64,000 nucleotides of DNA, from the NCBI RefSeq assembly GCF_003751225.1, contig NZ_RJKE01000001.1, positions 5,704,001 through 5,768,000 on the forward strand, in the 5' to 3' direction. A model generated the notes under the pieces. It saw only the letters and a list, made by a program, of their open reading frames with translations, was not told where the DNA came from and did no database searches. Shown piece after piece: positions 1 to 8,007 of this stretch (position 1 is its first letter; each line of letters begins with the position of its first letter). Position numbers and translations under genes: made by a program. This DNA is from Actinocorallia herbida (GTDB lineage: Bacteria > Actinomycetota > Actinomycetes > Streptosporangiales > Streptosporangiaceae).

Positions 1-1140
1 GCAGACCTCGACACCGTCGGGCAGCAGCCCCATCAGCGACCGCGCGGTCATCGTCTTGCCGCATCCGGACTCGCCGACCAGGCCGAGGACGGTGCCGGAC
101 CTGACCGACACCGAGACTCCGGTGACCAGTTCCGTCCCCTCCACCACGCCGACGCGCAGATCACGCACCTCGAGCAGGGCTCCCTCGGCCCGGGTGGACG
201 CCTCACCGGCGGCCTGAGCCGGTACGGGAAGCCGGGCCGCCCGTCGCGCGGGGCGGCGGACGGGGGCGTTCCGTTCCCGCTCACCGGAAAGGGCGTCGGC
301 GATCTGGTTGGCCGCGATCACGGTCAGCGCGAGCACGACGCCGGTGGGGACCATCATCCAGGGGGCGTCGTAGATGTGCTGCTGAGCGCCGCCGATGAGA
401 CCGCCCCAGCTCGGCGCCGGGATGGCCGGCCCGTAGCCCATGAAGGCGAGGCCGGCCTCGATCAGGATGCCGAGGGCGAAGAGCTGTGCCGCCTGGACGG
501 CGATCGTGGTCGCCATGCCGGGCAGGACGTGGCGCACGTTCACCAGGAGAGAGCCGACGCCGTTCACCTTCGCCGCGTCCACATAGAGGCGGGTGCGCAG
601 CGACTGGGCCAACGCGAGCAGGATCCGGTACACCGGTGCGGCCAGCAGCAGCCCGAGGACGGCCATGATGGCCCAGACGTGGATGCCCACCGCGCCGACG
701 AAGGCGAGCAGGATCACGGTGGTCGGCAGCGACAGGAGCAGCTCGGCGATGCGGCTGCAGGTCCATTCGACCTTCCTCCCGTGCTCGGCCGCGAGCAGCG
801 CCATCGGCACGCCGACGCCGAAGGCCACCGCCACTGCCAGCAGCGCAGGGCCGATCGAGATCCAGCCACTGGTGACGATCCGGGAGAAGAGGTCGCGGCC
901 CAGTTCGTCGGTGCCGAGCCAGTGCCGGCTCGAAGGGCCGGCCAGGGCGTCGGTGAGGTCCTGGTGGTCGACTGGGAACGGCACCCACCCGCGCGCGGTC
1001 GCCGAGGCGATCATGATCAGGACCAGCCATGCGATCGCGAGCAGGGTGCCGGGGCGGTAGAGCGAGGCCTTCGGCTTGCGCCGGCCGGGCGTCGGCTCGG
1101 GCGCCGCGGACGGCTGGACGGGTTCGGTGAAGGTGTTCAT
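1..1140 (-). CDS. Fused ABC importer permease/ATPase (DppC-DppD type), partial
   Basis: This frame stays open from the ATG at 1140 to the window edge (380 codons), so the C-terminal part is missing. Residues 1-270 are a DppC-type inner-membrane permease: N-terminal transmembrane helix, the HWLGTDELGRD motif near residue 75, an EAA-like loop (VDAAKVNG) and several further helices. After a linker of about 35 residues the frame continues into an ABC ATPase with Walker A GESGCGKT. Permease and DppD-like ATPase are therefore one polypeptide, a known arrangement in actinobacterial peptide/opine importers. Its ATG overlaps the stop of the upstream permease (ATGA), so the two are translationally coupled. 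It powers uptake of the ligand captured by the binding protein at 2167-3705. The domain call is firm; the substrate is unknown. Confidence 0.9.
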   Translation of the reverse strand, partial: MNTFTEPVQPSAAPEPTPGRRKPKASLYRPGTLLAIAWLVLIMIASATARGWVPFPVDHQDLTDALAGPSSRHWLGTDELGRDLFSRIVTSGWISIGPALLAVAVAFGVGVPMALLAAEHGRKVEWTCSRIAELLLSLPTTVILLAFVGAVGIHVWAIMAVLGLLLAAPVYRILLALAQSLRTRLYVDAAKVNGVGSLLVNVRHVLPGMATTIAVQAAQLFALGILIEAGLAFMGYGPAIPAPSWGGLIGGAQQHIYDAPWMMVPTGVVLALTVIAANQIADALSGERERNAPVRRPARRAARLPVPAQAAGEASTRAEGALLEVRDLRVGVVEGTELVTGVSVSVRSGTVLGLVGESGCGKTMTARSLMGLLPDGVEVC

Positions 1141-2078
1141 GCGGCACGTACCTGCGGGTCGAGGGCGGCGAGGACGAGGTCGAGGATCAGGTTGGTGAGG
1201 ACCACCACCGCGGTCGCGATGACGACGACGCCCTGGACCGAGGGAAAGTCGTGGGTGTCGATCGCGGTCTGTGCGGCCTGGCCGAGACCCGGGAGCGCGA
1301 AGAGCTGCTCGATGATGACCGAGCCGCCGAACAGGGCGATGAACTGGATGCCGAGCACCGACACCACCGGAGCACTCGCGAAGCGGAGCGCGTGCAGGTA
1401 GCGGATCCGCCACAGCGGCGTGCCGAGGGCCCGCAGGGTCCGGATGTGCTCCTGCTCGAGGGCGTTGACCATGCCGGCCCTGGTCGTGCGCGCGATGATC
1501 GCGGCTCCCGTCAGCCCGAGCGCGAGCACCGGGAGGGCCAGGCTTTGGAAGTACTGCGTCGGTGCGGCCGTGAACTCGACATAGCCGGTGGCGGGCAGGA
1601 GATCGGCCTTCACCGCGAGGACATAGACCAGCAGGATGCCGAGCCAGAACTGCGGCAGGGAGAGCATGACCCCGCTGGCCACCGTGATCACGCGATCGAG
1701 CCGGCCCCGGTTCACCGCCGCCGCGACCCCGATCCCGATGCCCAGGATCCCGCTGAACAGGGTGGCGAAGATCGCCATCGAGGCGGTGACCGGTATGCGA
1801 TGCAGCAGGTCCGGCCAGATGCCGTGACCGTCGATCAAGGAGACCCCGAAGTCACTGCGGATTGCATCCCCGAGCCAGCTCAGGTACTGGACGACGAGCG
1901 GACGGTCCCAGCCGAGCCGGACGTTCTCCGCCGCGATCTGGGCGGCGGTCGCCCCTTGCCCGGCGGTGATGGCTCCCGGGCTGCCGCCGGAGGCGTGTAC
2001 CAGGAGGAAGCTCAGAGCGGACGCCACCAGGACGGTGACGACGCCGAGCCCAAGACGACGGGTGAGGTAGGCGAACAT
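1137..2078 (-). CDS. ABC importer permease, DppB type
   Basis: A 313-residue inner-membrane permease of the binding-protein-dependent peptide/opine/nickel family. The N-terminal helix (FAYLTRRLGLGVVTVLVASA) and several later hydrophobic segments are visible, and the extracytoplasmic loop after helix 1 has the DppB style. I start at the ATG at 2078 because GAAAGGAAC lies just upstream; a start at 2099 would add eight unlikely residues. The stop overlaps the start of the fused permease/ATPase by four bases. About 90 bases separate it from the binding-protein gene upstream. Together the three genes form an importer operon. The family call is firm; the transported compound is inferred only from the neighbouring catabolic enzymes. 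Confidence 0.9.
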   Translation of the reverse strand: MFAYLTRRLGLGVVTVLVASALSFLLVHASGGSPGAITAGQGATAAQIAAENVRLGWDRPLVVQYLSWLGDAIRSDFGVSLIDGHGIWPDLLHRIPVTASMAIFATLFSGILGIGIGVAAAVNRGRLDRVITVASGVMLSLPQFWLGILLVYVLAVKADLLPATGYVEFTAAPTQYFQSLALPVLALGLTGAAIIARTTRAGMVNALEQEHIRTLRALGTPLWRIRYLHALRFASAPVVSVLGIQFIALFGGSVIIEQLFALPGLGQAAQTAIDTHDFPSVQGVVVIATAVVVLTNLILDLVLAALDPQVRAA

Positions 2079-2166
2079 GCGGTTCCTTTCGGGGATCACT
2101 GCACCGGGCGCAGCCCCGCCGGTCGGCCGACGATCCCCCGGATCGTCGGCCGGCCGGCGGGAACGG

Positions 2167-3705
2167 TCAGGCGGCCGGCTTGAACGAGCTCAGCAGCGGG
2201 TAGCCGTCGATGCCGGGGTAGGTCGGCGCCTGGAGCACCTCGGGGTCGTAACCGGCGTAGGAGAACTGCTCGGCGACCGGGATCAGCCAGCCCTCGTTGA
2301 TCAGCGCGCCGTTGAGCTTCTTCAGCGCGGCTGCGGCATCCGCGCCGGAGGAGTTCGCCGCCGCACCGAGCGCGGCACCGATCACCGGGCTCTGCGCTTT
2401 GTGCGGGTTCGCGAAGCCACCCACGAGAACTCCTGCGGTGACGCCGACCTCGTTGCTCATGGTCAACGGGATGAAGCCCAGCGGCTGGGTGTTGACCACC
2501 GCGAAGAGCTTGTCGGTCGAGGTGGTGACCTCGATCTTCATGTCGACGCCGATGGCCTTGAACTGGTTCTGCAGGAACTCCAGCGAGGCCTGGATGGTCG
2601 GGCTGGCGGTGATGGTGAACGAGAACCCGTTCGGGTAGCCCCCCTTGGCCAGCGCCTGCTTGGCCTTGGCGACGTCGAACGCGTACTCGGTGTTCAACGC
2701 GGCGTCAAAGCCGGCCGAGGACTTGGGGAAGGCGTTCGCCGACGGCTCGGCGCCCTTCGCCACGGTCTTGACGAAGGACTCCCGGTCGATCGCGTAGCTC
2801 AGCGCCAGGCGGACGTCCTTGTTGCCGAACGGCTTCGAGGTCGCGCCGGTCTTGTCGAAGACCAGCAGGTCCAGCATCGTGCCGCCGTTCTTGACCAGCG
2901 AGACGCCGTTGGACGCCGCGGTCTCCTGCGTCGACGTGTCGATGAGCGACACGTCGGTCTGGCCGGAGATCTGCGCGTTCAGACGGGCGTTCTTGTCAAG
3001 GTACGGCTTGTAGACGATCTTCTGGAACGGGTAGACGCTCGCGTCCGTGCCGGGCTTGCGGCTCATCGTGTAGCTGCTGCCCTTGACCGAGGTGTCCATC
3101 TTGTACGGGCCTGAGCCGTCCGGGCCCTGGGTGAGCACGCTCGAGTCGGTGATCGCCTTCTCGCCGACGATCGTCCCGGCGACGCCCATGAGGTTCGTCT
3201 GGAACGACCCCTGCGCGGCGGTGAAGGTGAGCACCACGGTGTCCGCGCTCGGGGCCTCGACGTTCTTGATCTCGGTCGATCCGCCCTTGGCGAAGCCGGA
3301 GTAGGCCTGGAGCTTGGCGTCGCTGCGGCGGTCGAGGTTCTTCTTGACCAGCTCGGCGGTGAGCGCGGAGCCGTCGGTGAAAGTGACGCCGGACCTGATC
3401 TTCAGCGTCATCTGGGTCTTGGCCTTGTTGTAGCTGAAGCTCGAGGCGAGCTCGGGGACGGGCTGACCGTCGGCACCCTCCGCGAAGAGCGATTGGTAGG
3501 TTGATTCGTAGAAGAGCCGCTGGCCGGCGCCGTAGAGGAGCGGGTCGAAGCCCTGGGGCGCCGGGTCGGAGTCGTAGCCGATGGTGAGCGTGTCGCTCGA
3601 AGAAGGATCAGCGCTGTCCGTCGAGCCGCACGCCGTCAGCGAGACGACAGCCACCGCCAGGGCCAGAGCGCTGACTCCCAGACGCTTGAAGGTGAAGCCG
3701 ATCAT
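2167..3705 (-). CDS. ABC importer substrate-binding lipoprotein, family 5
   Basis: A 512-residue extracellular solute-binding protein of the DppA/OppA class (SBP_bac_5). It begins with a hydrophobic signal sequence ending in a lipobox (LTACG), so it should be a membrane-anchored lipoprotein. Typical family stretches follow: YDSDPAPQGFDPLLYGAGQ near the mature N-terminus and DVRLALSYAIDRESFV in the second lobe. The ATG at 3705 has AGAGG upstream; earlier in-frame starts would put 31 residues before the signal peptide. It is first in the importer operon and divergent from the IclR gene, with one of the three shared operators between them. It captures the ligand; such proteins bind peptides, opines or oligosaccharides, so the family does not fix the ligand. 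Confidence 0.92.
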   Translation of the reverse strand: MIGFTFKRLGVSALALAVAVVSLTACGSTDSADPSSSDTLTIGYDSDPAPQGFDPLLYGAGQRLFYESTYQSLFAEGADGQPVPELASSFSYNKAKTQMTLKIRSGVTFTDGSALTAELVKKNLDRRSDAKLQAYSGFAKGGSTEIKNVEAPSADTVVLTFTAAQGSFQTNLMGVAGTIVGEKAITDSSVLTQGPDGSGPYKMDTSVKGSSYTMSRKPGTDASVYPFQKIVYKPYLDKNARLNAQISGQTDVSLIDTSTQETAASNGVSLVKNGGTMLDLLVFDKTGATSKPFGNKDVRLALSYAIDRESFVKTVAKGAEPSANAFPKSSAGFDAALNTEYAFDVAKAKQALAKGGYPNGFSFTITASPTIQASLEFLQNQFKAIGVDMKIEVTTSTDKLFAVVNTQPLGFIPLTMSNEVGVTAGVLVGGFANPHKAQSPVIGAALGAAANSSGADAAAALKKLNGALINEGWLIPVAEQFSYAGYDPEVLQAPTYPGIDGYPLLSSFKPAA

Positions 3706-3792
3706 CGAAGCCTCTCGCGTTGTCCGGGTCGGGGCCTTCGCCCGACTTGTGGAGAACAATGAGTGGCGCCAGTCACACAAGTCAGCAATGAT

Positions 3793-3807
3793 TTCCAATG
3801 AATGAAA
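3793..3807. promoter_or_regulatory. Operator copy 1, importer/IclR intergenic region
   Basis: TTCCAATGAATGAAA matches the perfect palindrome at 10884-10898 in 13 of 15 positions. It lies between the divergent binding-protein gene and the IclR gene, where an IclR regulator would control both itself and the importer. A second imperfect dyad, TGAAACGCTTCA, begins inside it. Confidence 0.6.
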
Positions 3808-3830
3808 CGCTTCATCGAAAGGCGTTCACC

Positions 3831-4652
3831 GTGAGCGAGACCACAACAGCCTCCACCCGGCGTCGGGGGAAGCGGCCACCGCAGGGAGAACCGGTGATCG
3901 ACCGGGCGCTTTCGCTGCTCGAGGCGTTCAACTCGACACGGCGGCACTTGACCTTGCGCGAGCTGAGCCGGCTCAGCAACATTCCGGTCAGCACGACGCT
4001 ACGGCTGGCGAATCGGCTGCTCGAGTGGGGTGCCCTCGAGCGAGACGAAGCCGGCCGGTACTCGATCGGCCTGCGGCTCCTGGAGGTCGCCTCGCTCGCC
4101 CCGCGCGGTCACGGCCTGCGCCAGACCGCGCTGCCCTTCATGAGCGACCTGGGAGCGGTCACGCGCCAACATGTACAGCTAGCGGTCCGTGACGGCCTGG
4201 AGGCGACGCTGGTCGAGCGTCTGTCGGCGCACCGGGCTGTCCAGGTGCGCTACCGGGTCGGCGGCAAGATGCCGCTGCACGCGACGGGCATGGGGCTGGC
4301 GCTCCTCGCCTTCGCGCCGGCCGAGGTGCAGGACGAACTGCTCGCGCGGCCGCTGTACAGCGAACCGGACAAGCGGCTGATCCCGGCCTCGGCGATGCGG
4401 CGCACGCTCGCCGAGGTCCGGCGGGAGCAGGTGGCGATCTTCCGCCGCACCGAGCTGGAGACGCTGGTGGCGGTGGCGGCGCCGATCTTCGACGAGCGGG
4501 ACGAAGCGGTCGCCGCGATCGGCGTGCTGCTCCCCGAACGGGAGGCGCAGCCCCGTCGGCTCACCTACGCGGCAAGGATCGCCGCACAGGGCATTTCACG
4601 GGCCCTGGGAGCCCCCAGTGCGGCCTTGCCGCCGACGGCGCTCGGGACGTGA
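3831..4652 (+). CDS. IclR-family transcriptional regulator
   Basis: A 273-residue regulator. Residues about 20-85 form the IclR winged helix-turn-helix (RALSLLEAFNSTRRHLTLRE, then SNIPVSTTLRLANRLLEWG). The rest is the IclR effector-binding domain, with the typical KMPLHATGMGLALLA stretch. An ATG at 3798 is in frame, but it lies inside the operator and lacks a ribosome site; GTG at 3831 has AAAGG at proper distance. Family members act as repressors or activators of adjacent aromatic, sugar-acid or opine catabolism. Its position at the centre of the locus, next to one of three identical-type operators, makes it the likely regulator of the importer and both enzyme operons; binding itself is inferred. 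Confidence 0.9.
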   Translation: MSETTTASTRRRGKRPPQGEPVIDRALSLLEAFNSTRRHLTLRELSRLSNIPVSTTLRLANRLLEWGALERDEAGRYSIGLRLLEVASLAPRGHGLRQTALPFMSDLGAVTRQHVQLAVRDGLEATLVERLSAHRAVQVRYRVGGKMPLHATGMGLALLAFAPAEVQDELLARPLYSEPDKRLIPASAMRRTLAEVRREQVAIFRRTELETLVAVAAPIFDERDEAVAAIGVLLPEREAQPRRLTYAARIAAQGISRALGAPSAALPPTALGT

Positions 4653-4738
4653 AGAGGTGCAGGCCAGGGCCGGGAAGGCGGTGCCGACCCGAGCCCCGGC
4701 GGGGATGAAGATGTCCTACGGCCGGTCCGTCGGCGCGC

Positions 4739-5737
4739 TCAGCCGTCGAGCGGGACGGGCCGGGCGACCGTGGCCGCGATCAGGTCCAGCGCGGCGGCGG
4801 TCGGCCCCACCGTGGCCGCGAGATTGAGGTAGCCGTGCAGCACCGAGCGCACCATCACCTGGCGCACGTCCACGCCCGTGGCCGCGAGCGCCGCCGCGAA
4901 GGCCTCGCCAGAGACCCTCAGATCGTCGTACTCGGCGTTGAGCACCAGCGTCGGGCACATCCCTCGCAGGTCGGCCAGGATCGGGAAGGCATAGCCGTCG
5001 GCCTTGCTGAGCGGGCCGCCGAGATAGGTGCGGTTGAAGAAGCCGTGCATCTCCGGCGGGAAGAGCAGCGCCTGGGGCACGTGGTTCATCAGCTCGGCGA
5101 TCTCGGGGCTGAGCGGCGGGAGGACCGCATGGGCGACGCCGTAGGCGAAGATCAGGTGGGCCGGGGGCCGGTCGTCCTCGTCCCGCAGCTTCAGGGCGGC
5201 GCCCGCGGCGAGGTTGGCCCCGGCGCTGGCCCCGCCGACGGAGATCCACGCGGGATCGACGCCGAGCTCGGCCGCGTTCTCGCGGACCCAGCGCACCGCG
5301 GCGACGACGTCGTCGTGGGGCACTGGGTAGTGCACGCCGTTCTGGCACAGCCTGTAGTCGACCGAGATCACGACCGCGTCCGCACGCTGCGCCACCTCCC
5401 GCGAGGTCCAGTCCGCCTCGGGCATGTCCAGGTCGCCCATCATGAAGGCGCCGCCGTGCATCCAGACCAGGGCGGGCCGCCCGGCCGCCCCTGAACGCTC
5501 GCCGTAGACCCGGACCGGCACGGGACCGTGCGGTCCGGGCGCCTCCGCCGCGCGCACCGCGACGTCGGGGACCTCGTAGTTCGGCCAGGACTCGAACGCG
5601 GCCCGCCGTTCGGCGTACCGGGGGTCCTCGAAGAAGGCCTGCATGCTGGGCACACCCTCGATGTACGCGAAGCGACGGAGGGTCTCAGGATGAATCGGCA
5701 TGCCTCGCAGCGTCGCGGCCGCGGCGATCCGCGTCAC
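4739..5737 (-). CDS. Alpha/beta hydrolase, hormone-sensitive-lipase family esterase
   Basis: A 332-residue cytoplasmic esterase-type hydrolase (Abhydrolase_3). The oxyanion motif HGGAFMMGD and nucleophile motif GGASAGAN are plain, with the likely acid in AEYDDLRVSGE and the catalytic His in SVLHGYLN. It has no signal peptide. The start is GTG at 5737 with GGAG about eight bases upstream. It is last in the six-gene minus-strand operon that starts at 10840, but an operator copy sits just before it, so it may also be transcribed separately. It would cleave a carboxylic ester or lactone in the degradation pathway. The substrate is unknown; the family also contains lactonases and carbamate esterases. 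Confidence 0.88.
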   Translation of the reverse strand: MTRIAAAATLRGMPIHPETLRRFAYIEGVPSMQAFFEDPRYAERRAAFESWPNYEVPDVAVRAAEAPGPHGPVPVRVYGERSGAAGRPALVWMHGGAFMMGDLDMPEADWTSREVAQRADAVVISVDYRLCQNGVHYPVPHDDVVAAVRWVRENAAELGVDPAWISVGGASAGANLAAGAALKLRDEDDRPPAHLIFAYGVAHAVLPPLSPEIAELMNHVPQALLFPPEMHGFFNRTYLGGPLSKADGYAFPILADLRGMCPTLVLNAEYDDLRVSGEAFAAALAATGVDVRQVMVRSVLHGYLNLAATVGPTAAALDLIAATVARPVPLDG

Positions 5738-5744
5738 CTGGCCG

Positions 5745-5759
5745 CTCCATTGATTGGAA
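5745..5759. promoter_or_regulatory. Operator copy 2, inside the catabolic operon
   Basis: CTCCATTGATTGGAA matches 13 of 15 positions of TTCCAATGATTGGAA. It lies in the 24-base gap between the GH43 gene and the esterase gene, where it could govern an internal promoter for the esterase. Confidence 0.5.
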
Positions 5760-5761
5760 CG

Positions 5762-7234
5762 TCAAGGCCCCCCTGAGTACCGGAGCCGGCGGACCAGAAC
5801 CGAGCCCTCGGCCGCGAACGGCCCGACGACCCGGCCCGTGAACGCCTTGGCGGTCTCGAAGCACCAGTGCCGGCCGTCCAGCTCGGCGAGGGTCACTTCG
5901 TCGTCGGCCACCCGGGCGGACAACCGGATCCGGTCGCCCCCGACCGCACCGGCGGCGAAGTCGTCGGGCGGCGGCGCCATCGCGATGGTGAGCTCGACGT
6001 CTCCGGACGGCAGGGCGGCATGCCAGGTCCGGTCGAATCCCGCCACCACGACCCGCGCCTCGACCTCGACCGCGGTTCCGGTGGCGCGGGCCTCGAGCGC
6101 CACCAGGTTGTCCTCCGCGTTGCGGAACGCGAGGCCCCCGCGGCCCTCCCGGACGTCGAAGACACCGCTCACCACGGCCGTGAGATGGCGCTGGCGACGC
6201 CCGACGAAGGCCGGTCGCGGGCCGTCCAGCCCCGTGTGACCGGAGGTCCGACGGAGGAGGAGACCACCGGGCGTGGGAGCGGCGACCTCGGTCGGCAGCT
6301 GTCGCACGGCGATCCAGACCGGGTCGGCCAGCACGTCCGGCGCGCCCAGGTCGTAGATCACCTCCTCGGCGGGCCCCGGCGGCACCTCGGCCAGTCGCGC
6401 GCTCGGCCAGCCGTCGGCCCAGTCGACGTCGGCCAGGAAGGTCTCACGGCCCAGGGGCGAGAACGACTTCGCCAGGCCCACCGGCCGGACCCCGAGGCAG
6501 ACGAGCGCCGTCCCCGAGTCGGTCTCGACCAGGTCGGCGTGGCCGAGGTTCTGCACCTCCCAGCCGGTGCCGGCGGCGGAGAGGACCGGATTCCCCGGAC
6601 AGCTCTCGAACGGCCCGTCCGGCCTGCGGGCGCGGGCCACCGTGACGGCGTGGCCACGGTCCGTGCCCCCTTCGGCCGCCACCAGGTACCACCAGTCGCC
6701 ACGGCGGTACAGGTGCGGGCCCTCGGGGGCGTAGCGACCGCTGCCCGCCCAGACCGCACGGGGCGGCCCGAGAGCCCGGCCGGTCGCCAGGTCGACGCGG
6801 ACCTGCTGGATCGGCTCGGGATAGCGGGCGAACGTGACGATCGCGGTGCCGTCGTCGTCCCAGGCGAGATCGGGGTCGATCCCGTCGACGGCGGGGATGG
6901 GCACGCCGTCGCTCCACGGGCCGGCCGGGTCGGCCGCCGTGAAGACGACGCAGCCCCGGCCGCCGAGGAAGACGGTGACGATGAGGTGGAAGAGGCCGTC
7001 GCGGTAGCGCAGCGTCGGGGCCCAGACCCCGCCGGGCGTCGGAATCCGGTCGAGGTCGACCTGCTCCGGCCTGGTCGCCACATGACCGATCTGACGCCAG
7101 TCACGGAGATCGGTGCTGTGGTAGACCGGCAGCCCCGGCAGGTACTCGAACGAGGAGGTGACGAGGTAGTAGTCGGCGCCGACCCGCACCACGCTGGGGT
7201 CCGGGTTGAATCCCGGGATCACCGGACGGGTCAC
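5762..7234 (-). CDS. Glycoside hydrolase family 43
   Basis: A 490-residue glycosidase. The N-terminal five-bladed beta-propeller carries the family signatures: NPDPSVVRVGADYYLVTSSF with the catalytic-base Asp, GIDPDLAWDDDG with the pKa-modulating Asp, and APEGPHLYRRGDWWYLVAAE with the general-acid Glu. A C-terminal beta-sandwich (about residues 310-490) is typical of beta-xylosidase/arabinofuranosidase members. There is no signal peptide, so it acts on small imported glycosides. Its GTG start overlaps the stop of the esterase gene upstream. The position argues that the imported compound carries a pentose, or another sugar, that must be removed. Specificity within GH43 cannot be read from sequence. 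Confidence 0.92.
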   Translation of the reverse strand: MTRPVIPGFNPDPSVVRVGADYYLVTSSFEYLPGLPVYHSTDLRDWRQIGHVATRPEQVDLDRIPTPGGVWAPTLRYRDGLFHLIVTVFLGGRGCVVFTAADPAGPWSDGVPIPAVDGIDPDLAWDDDGTAIVTFARYPEPIQQVRVDLATGRALGPPRAVWAGSGRYAPEGPHLYRRGDWWYLVAAEGGTDRGHAVTVARARRPDGPFESCPGNPVLSAAGTGWEVQNLGHADLVETDSGTALVCLGVRPVGLAKSFSPLGRETFLADVDWADGWPSARLAEVPPGPAEEVIYDLGAPDVLADPVWIAVRQLPTEVAAPTPGGLLLRRTSGHTGLDGPRPAFVGRRQRHLTAVVSGVFDVREGRGGLAFRNAEDNLVALEARATGTAVEVEARVVVAGFDRTWHAALPSGDVELTIAMAPPPDDFAAGAVGGDRIRLSARVADDEVTLAELDGRHWCFETAKAFTGRVVGPFAAEGSVLVRRLRYSGGP

Positions 7235-8007
7235 GACTCGACGATCTTCCGCAAGAAGTCCAGCGACCGCCGGTGCAGGGCGGCCACGTCCTCGGCGCCG
7301 TCCCAGAAGTGGCTCGCGCCGGGCACGAGCACCAGCTCCGCGGACCCTCCCGCCGCGGTCAGGGCCGCGGCGAAGTCGACGCTCTGGGTGGTCGCCACCA
7401 AGGTGTCGCTGTCGCCGTGCATGATCAGCATGGGCGGCGCATCGGCGCGCACATGGCTGATCGGGCTGGCCTCACGGGCGAGATCCGGTACGTCTGCGGC
7501 GGGCGCCCCCAGGAAGAGCGCCTCGCGCGTCCCGGGATCGACGGTGTCGGGCATGGCGGTCAGGTCGGTGACCGGGAACCACGCGACGACCCCGGCCACG
7601 GCGGGCCCGGTCAGCGCGGCCAGCAGCGCGAGGTGCCCGCCGGCCGAATCGCCCCAGAGGAACACCTGCCCCGCGCCGACCCCGTGGGACGCCATGATCT
7701 CGGCGACGCCCGCGACGGCGGCGCGGACGTCGTCGGCCGCGGCCGGGTAGCGCGCCTCGCCGCTGAGCCGGTAGTCGATCGCCGCGACCGCGAAACCCGC
7801 CCGCACCATCGCGGGGTAGAAGTCCGCGCCCAGGCGCGGCAGCGGGCGCCGGCGCGAACCGAGCCGCCACCCACCGCCGTGCACATGGACGATCACCGGC
7901 ACCTCGACGGCGCCCGCCGTGGATTCCCCGTCGGGCAGGTACAGGTCGAGTTCGAGCGGGCGGAAGCCCGGGACGGCGCCGTACTCGACGCCTTCGATCC
8001 GCCTCAT
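7231..8007 (-). CDS. Alpha/beta hydrolase (esterase)
   Basis: A 258-residue cytoplasmic esterase. HGGGWRLGS supplies the oxyanion hole, GDSAGGHLALLA the nucleophilic Ser, HGDSDTLV the acid loop and GASHFWDG the catalytic His, the pattern of BD-FAE/kynurenine-formamidase-like esterases. It overlaps the amidohydrolase upstream and GH43 downstream by four bases each, so the three are translationally coupled. It is the second esterase in the operon but only distantly similar to the one at 4739-5737, which suggests two different ester or lactone bonds are cut. The substrate is unknown. Confidence 0.88.
   Translation of the reverse strand: MRRIEGVEYGAVPGFRPLELDLYLPDGESTAGAVEVPVIVHVHGGGWRLGSRRRPLPRLGADFYPAMVRAGFAVAAIDYRLSGEARYPAAADDVRAAVAGVAEIMASHGVGAGQVFLWGDSAGGHLALLAALTGPAVAGVVAWFPVTDLTAMPDTVDPGTREALFLGAPAADVPDLAREASPISHVRADAPPMLIMHGDSDTLVATTQSVDFAAALTAAGGSAELVLVPGASHFWDGAEDVAALHRRSLDFLRKIVES

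Noticed and set aside
281-1147. 288-residue minus-strand frame with Arg/Pro-rich sequence
   Set aside because: It is an out-of-phase shadow of the fused permease/ATPase, which starts at 1140 in another frame and has clear domains.
5867-7750. 627-residue plus-strand frame
   Set aside because: It is antisense to the GH43 and esterase genes; its composition is that of a complementary high-GC frame with no domain.
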